NCBI GenBank assembly: GCA_964467785.1
Contig: CAYXVB010000065.1
Coordinates: forward strand, 1-18,904
Direction: 5' to 3'
Origin: CAYXVB01 sp964467785
Lineage (GTDB): Bacteria; Bdellovibrionota; UBA1018
Length of the DNA stretch: 18,904 bases
Part shown: in pieces, positions 1 through 7,576 of the stretch
How positions within the stretch are numbered: position 1 is the first letter of the stretch
Layout: the number at the start of each line of letters is the position of its first letter
Position numbers and translations under genes: made by a program
Notes under the pieces: generated by a model
Databases searched by the model: none
Seen by the model: the letters and a program-made list of their open reading frames with translations, nothing else
Told to the model about the DNA's origin: nothing

Positions 1-537
1 ACCGCCCCGGCGCCGCAGGCGCTGGAGTTGATCGGAGATCGCAGCTCCGCACTGTCGCACGCGCTGAGCGGAGTGAGATACGAACCGTGCTGGATGCTGC
101 TATTGAGTGTGCGCTCGGGCGCTCCGGACCAAGCGGCACTCGATGGATCGCGATCGGAATGGGGCGGCGTGTTCAGTCGGATCACCGAGGAATCTTCCAA
201 ACCAGGTCGCCAGGTTGTCTCGGGAGTGCGCAGCTACGCTTTCCAGGCGCTTCCCTCTTGGAGCGCCGAGCACCTCGAAGCCGCTGCCGAGCGTGTCCTT
301 GATCTGCTTCTGCCCGCGGCGCTTCGTGCGCTGGGCGCCGCGCCCTCCGAGGTCGTCGACCGACACGCGCATCGCTGGCGTTATGCGCGCGTGGTGGCCG
401 GAGCCGGCAAGGCATTTGTCTCGGACACAGAGGCCGGATTGCACGCTTGCGGGGATGCCTTCACCGGTGACGGCGTGGAGAACGCCTGGATGAGCGCGCT
501 CTCGCTTTCGCGCATCCAGTGGAAGGCGCGAGCGTGA
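1..537 (+). CDS. FAD-dependent amine-oxidase/renalase-like oxidoreductase, C-terminal part
   Basis: The reading frame is open from base 1, so the gene begins outside the window; 178 residues are visible, ending at TGA 535-537. The visible part starts with a PAPQALELI segment and a YEPCW segment, then ends with HRWRYA and a glycine/acidic ACGDAFTGDGVENAW block. That order matches the C-terminal half of predicted NAD/FAD-dependent oxidoreductases of the renalase type (COG3380-like), in which the final GD...G.EnAw block contacts the FAD. The N-terminal Rossmann GxGxxG motif would lie upstream and cannot be checked. A TTG at position 28 would give a shorter protein, but the conserved PAPQ segment lies before it, so I treat it as internal. 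The substrate is unknown. The gene converges on recN with 45 bases between the stops, and I see no clear terminator there. Confidence 0.75.
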   Translation, partial: TAPAPQALELIGDRSSALSHALSGVRYEPCWMLLLSVRSGAPDQAALDGSRSEWGGVFSRITEESSKPGRQVVSGVRSYAFQALPSWSAEHLEAAAERVLDLLLPAALRALGAAPSEVVDRHAHRWRYARVVAGAGKAFVSDTEAGLHACGDAFTGDGVENAWMSALSLSRIQWKARA

Positions 538-582
538 ACCGGAGCTCGAGCGTGGAAGGCTGGATCATGGGCTGACCAGATC

Positions 583-2259
583 TCAGACCCGCGCCAGCTC
601 CAGGAGCTCGGCGGCGTTTTCGAGGCTCTTCTTGGTGAGCTGAGGGCCAGCGAGCATTCGGGCTAGCTCTTCCTTGCGTTCAGGCTCGCGCAGCTCGATG
701 ACTTCCGTCAAGGTGCGTTTGCCTTGCGTGGATTTGCGAACGACGAGATGGTGGTCGGCGAATGACGCGACCTGCGGCAGATGCGTGATGCAAAGGACCT
801 GGTTGAACGCGGCCACTGATTTAAGCTTTTTGCCGACCTGGAAAGCGGTCTGGCCGCCAATGCCGGCGTCGACTTCGTCAAAAAGATAGACGCCGATCCC
901 GCCCTTGTCCGCGATCACGCGGCGGATGGCGAGCATCAGGCGCGAAAGCTCGCCGCCCGAGGCGATCTTGCCGATGGGGCGCGCGGCCTCGCCAGCGTTG
1001 GTGCGGACGACGAACTGGATCTGATCCGCGCCATGTGCGTTCCATTCGGAAACGTCCTCGCGCGCCTGTAGCTCGATGCTGAACTCGGCCTCGCCCATCC
1101 TCAGATCCTTGATCTCGCCGGTCACGGCAGCGCCTAGGCTCGTGGCGACCTTGCGGCGCGCGGCCGAGAGCTTGCGGCCGGCTTTGGTGAACTCTTCGGT
1201 TACTTCGGCAATCTCGGCAGTAAGGGCCGAAAGTCGGTCTTCCGCCTGGCCCAGTCCCGAGAATTCCTCCTCGAGCCGGGCAAGGGTCCGGATCATGTCC
1301 TCGACTGTGGCGCCGTACTTGCGGCGCAGGTCCACCAGTCGTGAGAGCCGGTCCTGGACCGTTTCCAGGCGTTCGGGATTGAGGTCCACGGATCCAAGGT
1401 AACGGTGCAGGGAGAGGGAGACCTCCTCGCACTCGGCCAGCGCGCGCTCGAGCGCTTCGACCATGGGGGTGGAGCGATCATCGAGTTGCTCCAGCGCGCG
1501 AAGTTTTTGAAGTGCGCCGCGAAGGGTGTTGAGCGTGCCGCTCTCGTCGCTTTCGAGGATCTCTCGAGAGCTTTCGGCGGTTTGGACGCGGGTCTCCGCG
1601 GATTGGAGGAGCTGTTTCTCTGATTGGAGCTCGGCTTCCTCGCCGGGCTGGAGCTCGGCGCCTCGGAGCTCCTCGATCTGGAACTTGAGGAAATCGGCCT
1701 TGCGGGAGCGCTCGCCCTCGGCTTCGCGCAGGCGCGTTTCCTCGTCTCTGAGCTCGCTGAGGCGCGTGTAAAACACGCTCACTTTGTCGGCCTGCGTCTC
1801 GAGCGAACCGTATCGATCCAGGAGACTCAGTTGGGTCAGGGATTTAGTCAGGGACTGATGCTCGTTCTGGCCGCAGAGGTCGATGAGGTCCTCGCCGAGT
1901 TCCTGGAGGATCGAAAGGGTGGCGAGCTCGCCGTTGACATAAATGCGATGGCGCCCGTTGCGGTGGACGACCCGCTTGATGAGCAGTTCGGAGTTCTCAC
2001 TGGAGAAGCCGAGGCGCTCAAGGCGCGCTGGCATCCACTCGATGTCGGAGATATCAAAGAGGCCTTCCACGACCGCTTCGTCACAGCCGGTGCGGATCAA
2101 CTCCGCGTGGGCGCGCGAGCCAAGCAGCAGCGAGATCGCCTCAAGCACGATGGATTTACCCGCCCCCGTCTCACCGGAGAGGACGTTGAGTCCCTTTTTG
2201 AAAGGGATCTCCGCCGAGTCGATGATGGCGATGTTCTTGATCCGCAGGGTCTGCAACAT
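583..2259 (-). CDS. recN: DNA repair protein RecN (SMC-like ATPase)
   Basis: RecN is a cytosolic SMC-like ATPase that binds DNA ends and helps recombinational repair of double-strand breaks. The 558-residue length is normal for the family. The Walker A motif GETGAGKS is at residues 29-36. A long charged coiled-coil section fills roughly residues 150-370, the ABC signature ASGGELSR starts at about 433, Walker B (VYLFDE) is at about 457-462, and the ITHLPQVA switch region is at about 491. ATG 2259 has a GGGAG-type ribosome site about 11 bases upstream (bases 2271-2277 on the plus strand read CTCCCTT). It lies 22 bases after nadK on the same strand, so the two are probably co-transcribed. This nadK-recN order is common in bacteria. 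I saw no obvious SOS box in front of it. Confidence 0.97.
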   Translation of the reverse strand: MLQTLRIKNIAIIDSAEIPFKKGLNVLSGETGAGKSIVLEAISLLLGSRAHAELIRTGCDEAVVEGLFDISDIEWMPARLERLGFSSENSELLIKRVVHRNGRHRIYVNGELATLSILQELGEDLIDLCGQNEHQSLTKSLTQLSLLDRYGSLETQADKVSVFYTRLSELRDEETRLREAEGERSRKADFLKFQIEELRGAELQPGEEAELQSEKQLLQSAETRVQTAESSREILESDESGTLNTLRGALQKLRALEQLDDRSTPMVEALERALAECEEVSLSLHRYLGSVDLNPERLETVQDRLSRLVDLRRKYGATVEDMIRTLARLEEEFSGLGQAEDRLSALTAEIAEVTEEFTKAGRKLSAARRKVATSLGAAVTGEIKDLRMGEAEFSIELQAREDVSEWNAHGADQIQFVVRTNAGEAARPIGKIASGGELSRLMLAIRRVIADKGGIGVYLFDEVDAGIGGQTAFQVGKKLKSVAAFNQVLCITHLPQVASFADHHLVVRKSTQGKRTLTEVIELREPERKEELARMLAGPQLTKKSLENAAELLELARV

Positions 2260-2281
2260 GGCTCGTAAAACTCCCTTAAAC

Positions 2282-3244
2282 TCAATCTCTCATGCCGAAC
2301 TTCAGCTTTTCGCGCAAAAGGGCAAAATAATCGCGGGTCGGCGAGGAAATCAATTGCAGCGAATGCTTTCGGAAGCGGCGTACGATGACGACGTCGTCTT
2401 CGTCCAGGTCAACCGCATCCTGCCCGTCCAGGGTCAATAAAACATGTCCTGGGCGATGGGCGAGCTTGATTTGGATCTCCTCATTGTCCGGGATGACTAT
2501 GGGGCGTTGCGTCAAGCTATGTGGGCAAATCGGTGAAAGGACCAGCGCCTCGAGCGTGGGTTCGATGATCGGGCCGCCTGCGGCGAGCGAATAAGCCGTT
2601 GACCCGGTGGGCGTGCTGACGATGATGCCGTCGGCGCGCACATTATGAGCCCACTGTCCGTCGATGGAAACCTCGAGGCCAATGATACGAGCGATTGCGC
2701 CTTTGGAGATGACCGCGTCGTTCACCACTGGACCTTGGAAGATGACCTTGTTCCGGCGCTTGAGAGTGACTTCGAGCAGGGCGCGCTTATTGATGACCGG
2801 GCAAACTCCGTCCATGATCTGGCCCAGATGCAGGATGGCCTCCGAGCGCTTGATCTCGGTCAAAAAGCCGAGCTGCCCCATGTTGATGCCCATCACGGGG
2901 ACGCTCCGGGAACGCATAAGTCGGGCGATGGAGAGAAAAGTTCCGTCGCCGCCGAGGACGACGATCAGATCGGCCGAATCCGGGAGGCGGGGTTTGTCGA
3001 CGATCTCTACTTTGGCCCGGTCCGACTTGGGTAGCTGCTTGAGCAGCGATTTGGCCACTCGTTCGCTTTCACTGGGAAAACTGACTCTGGCGCCGCGTGA
3101 CAAGACAAACTGCGCGAGCTCCACGGCAAAGGCCGCCGCCTCGGGCTGGCTCCGTTTGATGACGAAGCCGACCCGTTTCGGGGCTTTCCAGTTTTTCAGG
3201 CCTTTTGAGCGCGTCTTTGAAGGTGTTTTGGTTGAGTTGGGCAT
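2282..3244 (-). CDS. nadK: NAD kinase
   Basis: ATP-dependent NAD kinase phosphorylates NAD to NADP in the cytosol and supplies the NADP pool. The hallmark GGDGT motif is at residues 98-102, followed by GINMGQLGFL (119-128), NDAVISKG (175-182) and the DGIIVSTPTGSTAYS substrate/ATP segment (205-219). I chose ATG 3244 (320 residues) because GGGGAGAG lies just upstream at a suitable distance. A TTG at 3292 would extend the protein by 16 residues but has no good ribosome site. Compared with typical NadK proteins (about 290-300 residues) there is a basic, Lys/Ser/Thr-rich N-terminal extension of about 22 residues. It is divergent from rarA and precedes recN by 22 bases. Confidence 0.96.
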   Translation of the reverse strand: MPNSTKTPSKTRSKGLKNWKAPKRVGFVIKRSQPEAAAFAVELAQFVLSRGARVSFPSESERVAKSLLKQLPKSDRAKVEIVDKPRLPDSADLIVVLGGDGTFLSIARLMRSRSVPVMGINMGQLGFLTEIKRSEAILHLGQIMDGVCPVINKRALLEVTLKRRNKVIFQGPVVNDAVISKGAIARIIGLEVSIDGQWAHNVRADGIIVSTPTGSTAYSLAAGGPIIEPTLEALVLSPICPHSLTQRPIVIPDNEEIQIKLAHRPGHVLLTLDGQDAVDLDEDDVVIVRRFRKHSLQLISSPTRDYFALLREKLKFGMRD

Positions 3245-3264
3245 GCCGAATTTCTCTCCCCGTA

Positions 3265-3311
3265 CGCTAACCTCACGGGACAAATAGATCAAGCTGCGCT
3301 AACACTCGGGC
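3265..3311. repeat. Imperfect direct repeat in the nadK/rarA divergent promoter region
   Basis: Two near-identical segments, CGCTAACCTCACGGG starting at 3265 and CGCTAACACTCGGG starting at 3297, lie in the same orientation. They start 32 bases apart in the 74-base gap between the divergent nadK and rarA starts. The spacing is close to three helical turns, which would suit a paired protein-binding site, but no regulator is known to me for this arrangement. It could be chance. Confidence 0.35.
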
Positions 3312-3318
3312 GGAGCTC

Positions 3319-4659
3319 ATGTCTTCTGGCGACCTTTTTGATTATTCCCGAAACGACGACGAAGCGCCGAGCGGCCCGCTGGCCAACCGGATGCGTCCTC
3401 GTACGCTCGATGAGTTCATCGGTCAGGAGAGGGTACTGGCGCCGGGCAAGCCACTTCGCCATTGGATCGAGGCGGACCGCCTTCCGTCACTCATCTTCTG
3501 GGGCCCGCCCGGAGTGGGCAAGACGACACTCGCGCGGCTGATCGCCCGACAGACGCAGTCGCATTTCGAGGCTTTGAGCGCGGTCCTTTCTGGCGTCAAG
3601 GACATCAAGGAAGCGGTGGCCCGAGCGCAGGAAACTCGGCGGATGCACCGCCGGCGAACGATCCTTTTCGTCGACGAGATCCACCGCTTCAACAAGTCCC
3701 AGCAGGACGCCCTCCTGCCTCATGTCGAGGATGGCACGATCACGCTGATCGGCGCGACCACGGAGAACCCTTCGTTCGAGCTCAACTCCGCCTTGCTCTC
3801 TCGCGCCCGCGTGATCCGCTTGGAGCGCCTGTCCGAAGATGCGCTGGTCCGCGTGATCGATCTGGCTTTGACGGATGTGCAGCGCGGGCTGGGAGGCTTT
3901 CTCAAGTTATCGCCCGAAGCTGTCCGTTGGCTCTCCTCGATCTCTGAAGGCGACGCCCGTCGCGCGCTCACCGCCGTGGAGAACGTCTCTTTTTCGGCTG
4001 GCTCTGGAGAAAACGGTGCGCCCCTCACCCTCGAGGAGACGCAAAAAGCTCTCGAGTCCGCGATGGACCGCCAGCCGATTCCTTATGATAAAAACGGGGA
4101 GGAACACTACAACGTCATTTCCGCATTCATCAAAAGCATCCGCGACAGCGATCCCCATGCCGGGCTTTACTATCTTGCGCGCATGCTGGAGGCAGGGGAG
4201 GACCCGCTGTTCATCGCGCGGCGCTTGGTGATCCTCGCTAGCGAGGACGTCGGCAACGCCGATCCGCGCGCTCTCCAGGTCGCGATCAACGTCAAGGACG
4301 CGGTGGATTTCATTGGCATGCCCGAAGCGCGGATTTCACTGGCGCAGGCGGTGACCTACATCGCAATGGCGCCCAAAAGCAACGCGAGCTATATGGGAAT
4401 TGGCGAGGCCATCGCCGAGGTCCGAGCAACGGGGGCTTTACCCGTGCCGATGCACCTTCGCAACGCAGTGACTGGACTGATGAAGCGCGAAGGCTATGGC
4501 GCCGGCTATAAGTACGCGCACGACCAAAAAGACGCGCGCGCCAGGCAACCGCATCTCCCCGCCGAGTTGCGCGGCCGTCGTTTTTACCAGCCCAAAGAAG
4601 TCGGCCTGGAAATCCAGATCAAAGAAAAGCTAGACCGGCTGAATCTCGACTTTGAGTGA
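3319..4659 (+). CDS. rarA: Replication-associated recombination protein A (RarA/MgsA), AAA+ ATPase
   Basis: RarA (MgsA; Mgs1/WRNIP1 in eukaryotes) is a clamp-loader-like AAA+ ATPase that acts at stalled replication forks. The 446-residue length is typical. Residues 19-38 carry the LANRMRPRTLDEFIGQ start of the family. Walker A GPPGVGKTT is at 62-70, Walker B ILFVDEIHRF at 115-124, sensor 1 GATTENPSFE at 145-154, and the arginine-finger segment LLSRARV at 159-165. The C-terminal tetramerisation part contains the conserved EDPLFIARRLVILASEDVG block. ATG 3319 is preceded by GGAG at 3312-3315, a rather short 3-base spacing. It is divergent from nadK and followed by a small convergent gene. Confidence 0.96.
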   Translation: MSSGDLFDYSRNDDEAPSGPLANRMRPRTLDEFIGQERVLAPGKPLRHWIEADRLPSLIFWGPPGVGKTTLARLIARQTQSHFEALSAVLSGVKDIKEAVARAQETRRMHRRRTILFVDEIHRFNKSQQDALLPHVEDGTITLIGATTENPSFELNSALLSRARVIRLERLSEDALVRVIDLALTDVQRGLGGFLKLSPEAVRWLSSISEGDARRALTAVENVSFSAGSGENGAPLTLEETQKALESAMDRQPIPYDKNGEEHYNVISAFIKSIRDSDPHAGLYYLARMLEAGEDPLFIARRLVILASEDVGNADPRALQVAINVKDAVDFIGMPEARISLAQAVTYIAMAPKSNASYMGIGEAIAEVRATGALPVPMHLRNAVTGLMKREGYGAGYKYAHDQKDARARQPHLPAELRGRRFYQPKEVGLEIQIKEKLDRLNLDFE

Positions 4660-4721
4660 ACCGTTCCATTGAAACTCCGCAAAAAGTGGCGTGGATCCGG
4701 GCCGAGACGTAGATCGTGGTC

Positions 4722-5030
4722 TCATTGGCGAGCGCCCGAGCATCTTTCCATTGCTGCAGTGAGTGTCTTTTGCACTTTAGAGCGCGTATTATTCCGCTCG
4801 GCTGCCGCGATCAGGGTGATCACTTTCTTTTGTTCATCGGGTCCGACGTCTTTGAGGTACTGGGAGTAAGCGCGTCGGATTTCGGCTGCCATTTCTGGCG
4901 AGACGGGTGGCAAATCTTTGACGTTGACGGACAGATCCGCAAAGCGATCTGAACAGCCCGGCGTGGCTGCCATGGTGGTTTCGATTTGAACGGTGAGCAA
5001 AATCAGGAAAGCGGTGAGTTTCCTCGTCAT
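4722..5030 (-). CDS. Small exported protein of unknown function
   Basis: This 102-residue protein is not recognised. It begins with a typical Sec signal peptide: basic MTRK, a hydrophobic LTAFLILLTVQI core, and a likely cut after TTMA near residue 21. The mature part is about 80 residues, mostly predicted helical and charged, with two cysteines (C26 and C97) that could form a disulfide in the periplasm. The ATG at 5030 has only a weak ribosome site (AGG very close to the start). The upstream 5031-5070 region is strikingly AT-rich compared with its surroundings, as expected for a promoter. It stands alone, convergent with rarA and downstream of the flagellar operon on the same strand. The signal peptide and codon pattern make it likely to be real. 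Confidence 0.6.
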   Translation of the reverse strand: MTRKLTAFLILLTVQIETTMAATPGCSDRFADLSVNVKDLPPVSPEMAAEIRRAYSQYLKDVGPDEQKKVITLIAAAERNNTRSKVQKTLTAAMERCSGARQ

Positions 5031-5113
5031 GCCTGATTTATCAACAATTTAAATAAAAAAGCTTAGTCAGAATGGAATGGAAGCTCAGTTCGACTCAGAG
5101 CGATAGGGGCGGG

Positions 5114-5572
5114 TTAGCGGATCTTGGCGATCAGGACGCCGAGTCCATGCTCGCCCCAGCGATCGAGATTGGCCGCGAGGTGGTCATGAAGCAGCTCGGA
5201 GACGTAGTCGTAATTTTCCTTCTCGTGAAAGACCGCGAGATCTTCGAGAATCGACTTGAAGTCCACCTCGAGGGCGAGCAACTCGCCCTCCAACGGAAGC
5301 TCCAATACGGCGCGCGCCGTGGTGAGCGACTCGTGAAAGGTGCCCAGGCCATCGGCCAATTGAACCATTTCGGTGTGCGCGTCCGCCGTGGGGTTGCGGA
5401 AAAGCTCGCCGGCGTAGCGGCAGCGGTCCGCGAGGATCCGGGTGAACTCGCCCAGGGTTTGAAGCGTGTCGACCGCGACGGCGTGGGCGTCGATGGGGGC
5501 TTCTGCCTTCGTGGCGGGCGTGGCGGGAGTGGAGGGCGTGCTCATTCTCACCTCGTGAATCAGTTCCATCAT
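5114..5572 (-). CDS. Unknown helical protein, last gene of the fliD operon
   Basis: I do not recognise this 152-residue protein. After a low-complexity Thr/Pro/Ala-rich stretch (residues 11-26) it is acidic and mostly helical, without a signal peptide or membrane segment. The ATG at 5572 overlaps the stop of the glycosyltransferase gene (ATGA) and has GGAGGT upstream (plus-strand ACCTCC at 5582-5587), so 5572 is the likely start. An alternative ATG at 5545 also has AGGTGA just upstream and would give 143 residues. Its position as the distal gene of the flagellar cap operon suggests a role with the glycosyltransferase or filament assembly, but nothing in the sequence shows this directly. Confidence 0.75.
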   Translation of the reverse strand: MMELIHEVRMSTPSTPATPATKAEAPIDAHAVAVDTLQTLGEFTRILADRCRYAGELFRNPTADAHTEMVQLADGLGTFHESLTTARAVLELPLEGELLALEVDFKSILEDLAVFHEKENYDYVSELLHDHLAANLDRWGEHGLGVLIAKIR

Positions 5573-7389
5573 GAAGTCGGGACCTCCGTTTGGGGCCGGA
5601 CTTCTCGCGCGATTGCCACCGGGCGGGCGAGCTTGAGCGTGTGGTCCAGCCAGTCGTTCATCAGGGATACGCCTTCACCCAGCTGCTTATAAGCGTCGGC
5701 GCTCTCGCGGCCCAGCTCCGCCAGGGCATCGCCTGAGAGATTGTGCATCAGCACTTTGGACATCTGCGAAAAGGTCGTGAGCGCCGGGTGTACCTTGCCC
5801 ACCCGGTCGACCAGGCTGTCGATCTCGATCAGTTTCTTGCCAAGCGCGCGCAGCTCGTCGCGGTCGGTGAGATTCATGAGCTTGTCCGATTTGAGGCGCA
5901 TGCTGTGACGATTGAGGGAGAGGGCGGTACGGACCGCTTCCTCGCAAAGCTTGCCGAGCACTCCAGTGGACTCCCTCAGTTCGCGCAGCTTGCGGATCAG
6001 AGTCGGTGAGATCCGGTCGCGGTTCAGCTCGTTTCCGACCGGCGGAGTCCAGCCGCAGTACCAGGCGCGCGCGATGTGGCCCACGACCATGGAGCTCCAT
6101 TCGGCCATGTCCATCGGCTGGTGGAACATCGGATCGTAACAGACGCCGCCGCCGTCTTGGGTGTCGCGGATACGCGAGCGATAGACTCGGACCTCGCTCG
6201 CGAGCTCCGAGTATCCTAGGTGGGCGAAGTGGGACTTGAGCGTCATCTGCCTGCGATGGGACCATTCGCTCGAGCCGTAGGCCCAGGTAGCGTAGACCGC
6301 CTCGGGCTTGAGCTCCTCGGCGCTGGACTGGGCGCTAGCCACCACATAATGGCCATTGCCGTAGGGGCCGGTCTCGGCCCAGCGAACTGGACCGATCGAG
6401 AGATTGAGCACGCGCGTGCCGAGCACGCTCGCCAAATGGATCGCCGCCGTGTCGCCCGCGAAAAGCCACTGACAACGGCCCACGACGGATGCCCAGAGGT
6501 CAAAGTCGGTCTGGCCCACGAGCGAGATCACGCGGCGCTCGAGTTCGAGGGTATTGGCGCTGGCGCACTCCGCCTGGAGCGCGGCCAGGAAGCGGCGGGC
6601 TCGGACCTGGTCCTCGTTACCGCCGAGCAGGATCACGCCGCACTCGGGATGGCGGCGGAGAATCTTGGCCGCGACAATGGCCCAGTTTTCGGGCTTCCAA
6701 GTCTTGTCTTCTCGGCCGGCGCCGAGCTGCATGGCGATCCATTTGCGGGAGAGGTCGTTCCAGCCCGCGCCGATTTCATGCTCGCCCAGCTCGAGCGAGA
6801 AGAACGACTTGGAGGTGACCGGAGAATTGCCCTCATTGGCCGGGTCGCCAAAATGGATCTGCAGGGCGGTAAGTACCTGCGTGGTCAGAATGTCCGTGAG
6901 GTGGATGTTCTGCTCGATGCGGCCCTGGACGACGCCCTGGATGTAGTTGCTCCAGCCGTCGATCGAGCTGAAGGACGTGTCCTTGCGGCGCGAGTAGCCG
7001 AGCTTGATCCGCGCCGGCAGAAGTCCCGTGAGGTAGGAGCTCGCTTCGGAGTAGCTCCAGTTGATGACCATGTCCCAGGGTTCCTGCACCAGGGGCTGGA
7101 CCCAGCGGGCGATCTCCTTGAGACCTTCGCTCTCGCGCTTGTCGCCTGAGAGGATCGGGCCGAGGAGAGACTCGGTCGGAAGGGGGATGACGTTGTGGAG
7201 CCAGGGAACCCGGCGTGCCGCGGAGGCGAACTTCTCGCGCGCGACAAAGTGGATCTCCAGTTCCGGGTACAGCTGTTTTGCCGCGCGCAGGGCCATGAGG
7301 CTCTGGATCGTGTCGCCCAGGCGGGCGAGCTGGACCACCAGACAGCGGATCGGCTCGCGGGTGCCTTCGGGCTTCGGCGATGCGTTCAC
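5569..7389 (-). CDS. Glycosyltransferase family 9 (heptosyltransferase-type) with C-terminal extension, in flagellar operon
   Basis: This 606-residue protein has the two-Rossmann-fold layout of GT9 (GT-B) enzymes such as ADP-heptose:LPS heptosyltransferases. The N-terminal part has CLVVQLARLGDTIQS (about 16-30). The C-terminal half has the QLGAG...KTWKPENWA nucleotide-sugar region (about 221-237), a VILLGGNED strand (252-260), and FAGDTAAIHLAS (310-321), where the donor-binding D-T/S-G-x-x-H motif reads DTAAIH. Residues from about 400 to 606 are an extra, largely helical region not found in ordinary heptosyltransferases. The start is GTG 7389 with AAGGAGG immediately upstream, overlapping the stop of the preceding small gene. 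No signal peptide is seen, so it is cytosolic. The location downstream of fliD, fliS and a TPR gene suggests protein (flagellin) glycosylation rather than LPS core synthesis; this is inference. Confidence 0.85.
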   Translation of the reverse strand: MNASPKPEGTREPIRCLVVQLARLGDTIQSLMALRAAKQLYPELEIHFVAREKFASAARRVPWLHNVIPLPTESLLGPILSGDKRESEGLKEIARWVQPLVQEPWDMVINWSYSEASSYLTGLLPARIKLGYSRRKDTSFSSIDGWSNYIQGVVQGRIEQNIHLTDILTTQVLTALQIHFGDPANEGNSPVTSKSFFSLELGEHEIGAGWNDLSRKWIAMQLGAGREDKTWKPENWAIVAAKILRRHPECGVILLGGNEDQVRARRFLAALQAECASANTLELERRVISLVGQTDFDLWASVVGRCQWLFAGDTAAIHLASVLGTRVLNLSIGPVRWAETGPYGNGHYVVASAQSSAEELKPEAVYATWAYGSSEWSHRRQMTLKSHFAHLGYSELASEVRVYRSRIRDTQDGGGVCYDPMFHQPMDMAEWSSMVVGHIARAWYCGWTPPVGNELNRDRISPTLIRKLRELRESTGVLGKLCEEAVRTALSLNRHSMRLKSDKLMNLTDRDELRALGKKLIEIDSLVDRVGKVHPALTTFSQMSKVLMHNLSGDALAELGRESADAYKQLGEGVSLMNDWLDHTLKLARPVAIAREVRPQTEVPTS

Positions 7390-7544
7390 ACCGCCTCCTT
7401 CTCGTTTTTGGAGCGTGAGCCTTCGGAGCGCTGCTCGTCCAGCAGTGCTCGGAGAAAGCCCGCGAGCATCGCTTCGACGTTCAGTTCCTGCACTTCGGGG
7501 TTCTCGATGATCTCGCCTTGCAGCTTCTTGCAGTCAGTCGCCAT
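7386..7544 (-). CDS. Small protein of unknown function in the fliD operon
   Basis: This short, charged protein of 52 residues is not recognised. I chose ATG 7544 because GGAGG lies just upstream (plus-strand CCTCC at 7549-7553). An earlier in-frame ATG at 7577 overlaps the TPR gene's stop (TGATG) and would give 63 residues by reading through that ribosome site. The stop overlaps the GTG start of the glycosyltransferase by the GTGA pattern, so translation of the two is probably coupled. A central LNVEAMLAGFLRALLDEQR helix is the only visible structure. The strong ribosome site and tight junctions support a real gene, possibly a partner of the TPR protein or of the glycosyltransferase. Confidence 0.65.
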   Translation of the reverse strand: MATDCKKLQGEIIENPEVQELNVEAMLAGFLRALLDEQRSEGSRSKNEKEAV

Positions 7545-7576
7545 CTGTCCTCCATGACAGAAAGGTTTTTCGAACA

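Noticed and set aside
1624..2268. Plus-strand reading frame opposite recN
   Set aside because: It is antisense to the conserved recN Walker A region and has no recognisable protein features.
3245..3292. TTG start at 3292 for nadK
   Set aside because: The ATG at 3244 has a GGGGAGAG ribosome site at normal spacing, while the TTG has none; the longer start would also consume much of the nadK/rarA control region.
4704..4723. GAGAC/GTCTC inverted repeat as a rarA terminator
   Set aside because: The stem is only 5-6 bp with a 10-base loop and no T tract.
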